Below are positions 21,360 to 26,113 of a stretch of 26,113 nt of DNA, piece by piece. Every line of letters starts with the position of its first letter. Position 1 is the first letter of the stretch. Position numbers and translations under genes: made by a program. The DNA is taken from positions 2,153,876-2,179,988 of the forward strand of contig CP070800.1 of NCBI GenBank assembly GCA_020343555.1, in the 5' to 3' direction. This stretch comes from Dehalococcoidales bacterium (GTDB lineage: Bacteria > Chloroflexota > Dehalococcoidia > Dehalococcoidales > UBA2162). Under the pieces are notes generated by a model. It made no database searches. It had not been told where the DNA came from and saw nothing but the letters and a program-made list of their open reading frames with translations.

Positions 21360-23060
21360 TTATTCGAAAGCCTTCGCCATATCTTCCTTTGACAGGTCGA
21401 ATATCGCACCGGTTGAAAGAGCAACCTCATTGTAGAAGAAATCAGGCAGGACATCGTCATCGATTGTGAATCCCGCCGCTTTATTAAATGCTCGTTCCAG
21501 TTTCAGCGTTTCGCTACCGATTGCGTTTATCTTTGCGGTATCCCATTCACCTCCGAGGGCTCCTCCCAGAAGTCCCGGCATGATGGTTGCGTCACCCATA
21601 GTTCCCATGAAACCGAACATGCACATAATATTGTCACAGGTTGCCATGTTAGCCTGCATATTGGCTCCCATCGACAGGCGGAACTGCCTGGGCATCTGGT
21701 CCGAGTTAGGCATCATAGCCACACCGGCGGTATGATCTGCCCCCATTGGTGAAGTTGAATAGGTGATACCGACAATGTGTGAGTTCCTGGGATCGTATCC
21801 AGAGAGTGACTGGCCTTTGACGGCTGGAGTTCTCGCTACATTGAGTTCTTTACCGACAACCCCGGTCCCCTGACCCAGTAGTTTACCGAACTCTGTGCCG
21901 TCGATCATCTCCTGTATGAGTTTGAGAGCGCCTTTTTTGTCGCCCCACGGGATCTTACCGGCTTCCATGCAGACAGCTATGGTTGCACCGGTTTCAATCG
22001 TATCCAGACCCAGATCATCGCACATATAGTCCATTTTTGCGATAGTATCGAGATCATCGATCATACAGTTTGTGCCGCAGAGAGCAACTGTTTCATACTC
22101 AAGTCCGCTGGTAAGGTAATTCCCCTTGCTGTCGTTGTAGTAGTTACTGCAGCGTACGACACAACCAGCTTGACACGGTAGACCGTTTTTACCACCGTTC
22201 TTTTTCAATTTGGCCATAAATGCATCGCCATTTATTTTCTTCAGTTTCTTGGAATCGTAGAGTTCTCCGCTGAAGTTCTTTACCGGGATTAATCCCATTC
22301 CTCCAACCATGTCGACATTGGAAATTGTACCAACATTGGTGAAGCCGGACGGACGTGAGGTTATACCGTCGACCAGTTTCTTTCTCGCTGCATCGTATTT
22401 AGCTTTATCTGCATAGTCGTAGGTTGCCTTGGTGGCTGCTTCGTTCACTACGATAGCTTTGAGTTTCTTGGCACCCATGAGGGCACCCATTCCGCCCCTG
22501 GCAGCAGCCCGGCTGGGATGACCGGTAGAAGCATCGGTAACCTGGACCGATGAGTTCCGATAACCCCGCTCGCCGGCTAAACCGATAGACAGAATACCAG
22601 CTTTTTTACCATATTTTGCCTGCAGTTTCTCGGAAAGCGCGTAGTTATTCAATCCGACGTATTCGTCTGCCGGTACGAGTTCCGCTTTCCCCGATTTGTC
22701 GATGACCAGCAGTTTCCATTTATCATCGGAAGGCAGGTCTTCGACAATAACCATTTTAATACCGTGCTGCAGTAAAAGTGTTGCGACGGTACCACCAACA
22801 TTGGCTTCCTTGATACCACCGGTCAGGGGGCTTTTTCCGCCTACCGAGAGACGATGTCCCATAGGGAGCGGTGTTTCACCCAGTATACCAGTGGTGAGTA
22901 GCAGTTTATTTTCTTTACCGAGAGGATCGCATTTCGGATTAACCTCATCGGTCATTACTTTAGCAATAAGTCCGCGTCCACCGAACTCGCGGTATTCTGT
23001 CTTGAAGTCTTCATAGTCAGCCGCGCCGGTCTGTACATTGACTCTTAATGTTTTACTCAT
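21360..23060 (-). CDS. Aldehyde:ferredoxin oxidoreductase family protein
   Basis: Tungsten- or molybdenum-bis-pterin enzyme that interconverts aldehydes and carboxylic acids with ferredoxin. The N-terminal pterin-binding domain shows FGGRGLIAKVMTDEV (26-40), LLLTTGILGETPLPMGHRLSV and GGKSPLTGGIKEANVGG (74-90). The [4Fe-4S] cysteines are Cys296, Cys300 and Cys304 in PCQAGCVVRCSN, plus Cys480 in CDNIMCMFGF. The first spacing is x3 rather than the x2 described for the Pyrococcus enzyme. GADHTAGVAM (441-450) is also conserved. It has 566 residues, somewhat short for the family. AAGGAGGT precedes the ATG. It starts 27 bases after the alcohol dehydrogenase gene, so the two form an operon. The substrate is unknown. 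Confidence 0.93.
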   Translation of the reverse strand: MSKTLRVNVQTGAADYEDFKTEYREFGGRGLIAKVMTDEVNPKCDPLGKENKLLLTTGILGETPLPMGHRLSVGGKSPLTGGIKEANVGGTVATLLLQHGIKMVIVEDLPSDDKWKLLVIDKSGKAELVPADEYVGLNNYALSEKLQAKYGKKAGILSIGLAGERGYRNSSVQVTDASTGHPSRAAARGGMGALMGAKKLKAIVVNEAATKATYDYADKAKYDAARKKLVDGITSRPSGFTNVGTISNVDMVGGMGLIPVKNFSGELYDSKKLKKINGDAFMAKLKKNGGKNGLPCQAGCVVRCSNYYNDSKGNYLTSGLEYETVALCGTNCMIDDLDTIAKMDYMCDDLGLDTIETGATIAVCMEAGKIPWGDKKGALKLIQEMIDGTEFGKLLGQGTGVVGKELNVARTPAVKGQSLSGYDPRNSHIVGITYSTSPMGADHTAGVAMMPNSDQMPRQFRLSMGANMQANMATCDNIMCMFGFMGTMGDATIMPGLLGGALGGEWDTAKINAIGSETLKLERAFNKAAGFTIDDDVLPDFFYNEVALSTGAIFDLSKEDMAKAFE

Positions 23061-23087
23061 TATTACCTCCTTCTTTATCCTCCTTCT

Positions 23088-24239
23088 CTATGCGTCATAG
23101 GCTTTCGTAAGTATTCCGAGAAGGGCTTCTTTGGTGACTTTCTTGGGACTGAACATAACCGGGCCGGCTAACGACCTCTCTGCCATTTCGTCCAGTTGTT
23201 CTCTCTTTAATCCGTGGTCTTTCAGTGTTTTCAGACCTATTTCTTTATTAAGTTTTCTTACCGCTTCACAGACCATTGATCCTACCTTTTCGGTGGAAGC
23301 GCCGTCAATGTTCAAACCCATTGCGGTGGCAACTCTTCGTATACCGTCGGGAGTATCGGAAGCGACATATTCCATAATCTCACCCATGGCTAACGCACAG
23401 GCGTTTCCGTGGGGGATATGGTACATGGCACCTAGAGCATGACCAATCGAGTGACCGATGTGGGTTATTGCATCATTGAATGCATAGCCGGCATTCATTG
23501 CGGCGAAGCTCATCTTCGTCCTGGCTTCAAGATCACTACCGTCTTTGACCGCTTTGGGAAGATACTCACATACCAGCCTGATAGCGTCCATACCAACAAG
23601 GTCTGATTGTGGATTTGCTTGACCTGACGTGACAGCTTCGGCGGCGTGACTGAATGCGTCCATTCCGGTATCTGCTGTGATCGATGGTGGCATTCCTACT
23701 GTAAGTACGGGGTCGATAATTGCGAGTGAAGCCCTTAACAGGTCATTGGCGGGACCGCCCTTATTTCCGGTTTGCGAGTTTGTGATAACCGCCATATTGG
23801 TTACCTCGCTTCCGGTACCAGACGTAGTCGGGATACAGATCAGTTTCTTGAATGGCTTTAACTGGGGGCCACCGAAACCAAGGTACTGACTCAGGGGTGG
23901 TGGGTTGGTCTGCAGCATGTTGGCGACCTTGGCAGTGTCCATGCTACTGCCGCCACCGATTGCTACTACTCCGTCTACTTTGTTTTTGATACCGATTTCC
24001 GCACATGCTTCCACCGTGTAATCAGGTGGATCTGCCTGTACATCCTCGAAAAGGTATGATTTCATTCCGAGGGCTTCGCAATTTGCGATAATCTTATCGG
24101 GGATCCCTGCTTTTTTGATCCCCTGGTCGTACACGAACAGGATCTTGGTGCATCCCATTTCCTTTAGTCGCATGCCGGTTCGCAACGACATGTTCGCGCC
24201 GAACAATACTGGTGTCAGGTGTTTAATGTTGTAAGGCAT
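23088..24239 (-). CDS. Iron-containing (group III) alcohol dehydrogenase
   Basis: NAD(P)-dependent alcohol/aldehyde dehydrogenase of the Fe-ADH family. The cofactor motif is GGGSSMDTAK (95-104), and IPTTSGTGSE follows at 136-145. The four metal ligands are Asp194, His198, His263 and His277 (TGMDAFSHAAEA, HIGHSIGHALG, MYHIPHGNA), at almost the same positions as in FucO. The length of 383 residues is standard. GGAGGAGGAAACAAT gives a strong ribosome site. It is the first gene of an operon with the aldehyde:ferredoxin oxidoreductase; together they could link an alcohol to its acid through the aldehyde. No promoter is clear in the 324 bases upstream. Confidence 0.95.
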   Translation of the reverse strand: MPYNIKHLTPVLFGANMSLRTGMRLKEMGCTKILFVYDQGIKKAGIPDKIIANCEALGMKSYLFEDVQADPPDYTVEACAEIGIKNKVDGVVAIGGGSSMDTAKVANMLQTNPPPLSQYLGFGGPQLKPFKKLICIPTTSGTGSEVTNMAVITNSQTGNKGGPANDLLRASLAIIDPVLTVGMPPSITADTGMDAFSHAAEAVTSGQANPQSDLVGMDAIRLVCEYLPKAVKDGSDLEARTKMSFAAMNAGYAFNDAITHIGHSIGHALGAMYHIPHGNACALAMGEIMEYVASDTPDGIRRVATAMGLNIDGASTEKVGSMVCEAVRKLNKEIGLKTLKDHGLKREQLDEMAERSLAGPVMFSPKKVTKEALLGILTKAYDA

Positions 24240-24563
24240 TATTGTTTCCTCCTCCTTCGCACTATTTATTGCCTAAGAATTTTCTTTTTGGACGGTCATG
24301 GATATCAGGTCAACGTATGACGTGTGCATAGTCAGCATATTAGAATCAAGAGGATTCCCACCGTAAATTCCATAGAAAAAACACCGGTGAACGCTGTAAA
24401 CCACAGCATCTCCGGTGCTTGTCTTAAGCTACTTGACGCGTAACTCTTTAATAATTTTAATTCTCCGACAATCCAAATCGATATAGTTTAATCTTATCTT
24501 AATGAATAAGTCAACTTTGGTCTGATATTATGGGGAGTGGTTCTATAAACCCGAATACCTCGA
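24240..24563. other. 324-base intergenic region between UroD-family and Fe-ADH genes
   Basis: It contains the terminator at 24376-24417 and the Fe-ADH ribosome site. I see no ORF, repeat family or convincing -35/-10 pair in the remainder; a TTGACC hexamer occurs on the minus strand (near 24315) without a partner -10. Confidence 0.6.
24376..24417 (-). terminator. Terminator of the UroD-family gene
   Basis: Minus-strand stem with outer arms CACCGG/CCGGTG (24417-24412 with 24387-24382) and an inner GCTGT/ACAGC, separated by an internal loop, followed by TTTTTT. It lies about 147 bases after the stop at 24564. Confidence 0.85.
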
Positions 24564-25832
24564 TTATCTGTACCACCCGTACTCCTTGGTGAAATCAATC
24601 AACGCTTTTAGATTTTCCGGTTTTACGTGGTCGATTGAGCTGTTGGTCGATACGATATAACCTCCGTCTTTACCTACTACATCGATCAGTTTTTTCACGC
24701 AGGCTTTTACGTCGTCCACGGTTCCTGTTTGCAGGAGGGATGAAGGTACGTTTCCCTCTATGCAGACATGATCCTTGAGTATCTCTTTCGCTCTGAATAT
24801 ATCCGTCAGGTCCAGCCTGGCCAGGAATTTCCCTTTAGGCAGGTCGAGGAGGTATTCCATCCTTGAATCACAGTTGCCTTCAAAGAAAATGCAGGGTGTT
24901 CCTCCCCTTTTAACCAGTTCGTTTATTAGCTTTTTAAAGGTCGGCCAGTAGAATTTATCCCATTGTTTGACGGAGATAAAGTTGTCCGAACCACGGGTAA
25001 TCGTCATGAACAGTCTTATATATCCCATCTCGTTCGGCGGCGGCAGAGGACGGGCAAGCGTCTGTTCCAGGACAAAGTCGCATAACTCCAGCAGTTTTTC
25101 CGGCTGGCGGAACATGTCGAACATGGTTCCTTCCATTCCACGCATGGAGATGGAGATGATGTCGTACGGGGGAAGCGCACCGGCGTGAGTATAACTCGGG
25201 AAGCCCATATCCAGCATCATTTTGCTGAATTTCATCTGTCTGGAACGCCATTTTTTCATTTCACGTCCGACCTTCTGCAATTCACGTATCGTTTTCGCGA
25301 CTGACGGCTCAGCTAATGCCGTAGCGAGCATCTGCATACCCATCACTCCACCGCCGCTGAGATTCGATAGTTTTGGTAAATCGGCCAGACCTCCGGATAT
25401 TTCTGAAGCGCGAGACATGAATATTCGGAACATATAGTCCGACGGATCTTTCATATATATATCGATCTCATCAGCTTTCATATAATCGATTTCAATAGAC
25501 TGGTGTCCCATATTTTCGTCGACGCCGTATCCCGGCCATCTCAGGTTCCTGGGTTGCAGGATTTCCAGAGCTTTACCCGGTGTGAAACCCTGAGGAAAAA
25601 TTGCATCCGGCTGGAAATCCTGCAGCGTCTTCTTGCAGGCGGCGAACCAGGCGTCATAATCGTAATATGCAGCCGAGTAGGGTATGCCGGTATACTTTGC
25701 GGGGAAGTAACCCATTGGAGTCATTATCGGAACTCTGTCAGGCTCCTTTAGCTCGATGGCATCCATTATTCTTCGTTCTCGTTCATCACGCAGTTGTTTC
25801 GGTGATTTTCCTTCGTCATGATTCGTAGTCAT
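24564..25832 (-). CDS. Uroporphyrinogen decarboxylase-family protein, likely corrinoid-linked methyltransferase
   Basis: A 422-residue TIM-barrel protein of the URO-D/MtaA superfamily. ERERRIMDAIELKEPDRVPIMTPM is the classic opening. VPSSLLQTGTVDDVKACVKKLIDVVGKDGGYIVSTNSSIDHVKPENLKALIDF is the family C-terminus, found in methylcobamide:acceptor methyltransferases and demethylases. True heme-pathway HemE is shorter (about 340-360 residues) and has conserved Arg/Asp residues I do not see here. The region where MtaA-type enzymes carry an HxC zinc motif reads FFEGNCDSRM (Glu318, Cys321). CGGAGG lies eight bases before the ATG. It is divergent from the gene at the right edge and has its own terminator. 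Substrate unknown. Confidence 0.85.
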   Translation of the reverse strand: MTTNHDEGKSPKQLRDERERRIMDAIELKEPDRVPIMTPMGYFPAKYTGIPYSAAYYDYDAWFAACKKTLQDFQPDAIFPQGFTPGKALEILQPRNLRWPGYGVDENMGHQSIEIDYMKADEIDIYMKDPSDYMFRIFMSRASEISGGLADLPKLSNLSGGGVMGMQMLATALAEPSVAKTIRELQKVGREMKKWRSRQMKFSKMMLDMGFPSYTHAGALPPYDIISISMRGMEGTMFDMFRQPEKLLELCDFVLEQTLARPLPPPNEMGYIRLFMTITRGSDNFISVKQWDKFYWPTFKKLINELVKRGGTPCIFFEGNCDSRMEYLLDLPKGKFLARLDLTDIFRAKEILKDHVCIEGNVPSSLLQTGTVDDVKACVKKLIDVVGKDGGYIVSTNSSIDHVKPENLKALIDFTKEYGWYR

Positions 25833-25939
25833 ATAATAATCCTCCGATTTTTCATTTTCTTATTAGTAATACACCAAAAAGAACAGACAAGTAAATACCG
25901 GTTATCAGGATTTGATCGTAATCTATACATAAAACGGTA

Positions 25940-25968
25940 TTGACATTACCTCTAGGGAGACATATTAT
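25940..25968 (+). promoter_or_regulatory. Sigma70-type promoter of the right-edge gene
   Basis: TTGACA (25940-25945), a 17-nt spacer and TATTAT (25963-25968). It drives the gene starting at 26057 with a leader of about 82 nt. Confidence 0.78.
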
Positions 25969-25988
25969 TGGCGTTAACCTGATAGAGA

Positions 25989-26012
25989 ATCCGATTCGTT
26001 TCTGAATCGGAT
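25989..26012 (+). promoter_or_regulatory. Hairpin in leader of the right-edge gene
   Basis: Perfect 9-bp stem ATCCGATTC/GAATCGGAT around a 6-nt loop, about 15 bases after the expected transcription start and 44 before the start codon. No U-tract follows, so it may stabilise the 5' end or be a protein-binding site. Confidence 0.5.
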
Positions 26013-26056
26013 ATATCTGATAATTCCGACGAAATTTACTAAAGGAGGAAAGTATA

Positions 26057-26113
26057 TTGGGTACATGGAATGACTATTTCAGAGAACAGGGTCATGCCCC
26101 TGACTGGCCGTAT
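26057..26113 (+). CDS. N-terminus of an unidentified protein (truncated by window)
   Basis: Only 19 codons are present: TTG start, then GTWNDYFREQGHAPDWPY, running off the right edge. AAAGGAGGAAA lies eight bases before the TTG, and a strong promoter sits upstream, so the gene is real. The ending WPY after a WNDYF-x4-G opening recalls N-termini of large FAD-dependent oxidoreductases (fumarate/adenylyl-sulfate reductase-like flavoproteins), but with so few residues this is a weak guess. It is divergent from the UroD-family gene. Confidence 0.6.
   Translation, partial: MGTWNDYFREQGHAPDWPY

Noticed and set aside
1..26113. CRISPR arrays, tRNA/rRNA genes, insertion sequences, prophage or att sites
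   Set aside because: None of the direct-repeat arrays, cloverleaf-like segments, transposase motifs or flanking repeats expected for these was seen by eye on either strand.

Overview
The window is a mixed stretch of bacterial chromosome at moderate GC, with most genes on the minus strand. Genes are preceded by clear GGAGG-type ribosome sites and TTGACA/TATAAT-type promoters. The gene mix is housekeeping ribosomal proteins, a W/Mo-pterin aldehyde:ferredoxin oxidoreductase, a uroporphyrinogen-decarboxylase-fold (corrinoid methyltransferase-like) protein and compatible-solute uptake. This suggests an anaerobic or facultatively anaerobic bacterium, and I lean towards Chloroflexota (Dehalococcoidia-like). 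That placement is inference from gene content; no rRNA or other decisive marker is present. I found no CRISPR array, tRNA, rRNA, transposase or phage gene.

Layout. 1-1590: the 3' part of hisA and a complete hisI (+), separated by a minus-strand GNAT gene. 1587-3589: ribosomal operon rplU-rpmA-rpmE followed by a DUF1385 membrane protein (-). 3643-7082: glycine betaine/proline ABC transporter in the order proV-proX-proW (-), preceded by a strong promoter and a roughly 160-nt structured leader that ends in an intrinsic terminator. 7099-10223: glpK-glpD (-). 10353-11321: panE-like reductase (+), sharing a bidirectional terminator with tatA (-). 11868-14099: B12-dependent radical SAM protein, rpsU and a zinc-ribbon protein (-). 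14134-16291: TrmH-type rRNA methyltransferase, a GNAT and a tandem-cupin protein (-). 16648-17597: a plus-strand, AT-rich island of three small unknown proteins, two of them paralogues. 17712-18971: CPA2 cation/proton antiporter (-). 19269-24239: family-5 solute-binding lipoprotein with an elaborate 5' leader, then aldehyde:ferredoxin oxidoreductase and an iron-type alcohol dehydrogenase (-). 24564-26113: UroD-family protein (-), divergent from a truncated gene at the right edge (+).

How it fits together. ProVXW imports compatible solutes, GlpK/GlpD feed glycerol into glycolysis, and ADH plus AOR can interconvert an alcohol, an aldehyde and an acid with ferredoxin as electron carrier. The UroD-fold protein may transfer methyl groups through a corrinoid.

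Most unusual points: (1) rplU has no ATG/GTG/TTG start that yields a full-length L21, and the evidence points to an AUU start. (2) The proV leader has the layout of a transcription-attenuating riboswitch and matches no class I recognise. (3) The solute-binding-protein leader can form two crossing sets of helices, one of which abuts the ribosome site. (4) Two paralogous IGD/YE small proteins flank an acidic protein. (5) rpsU and the antiporter gene appear to be leaderless.
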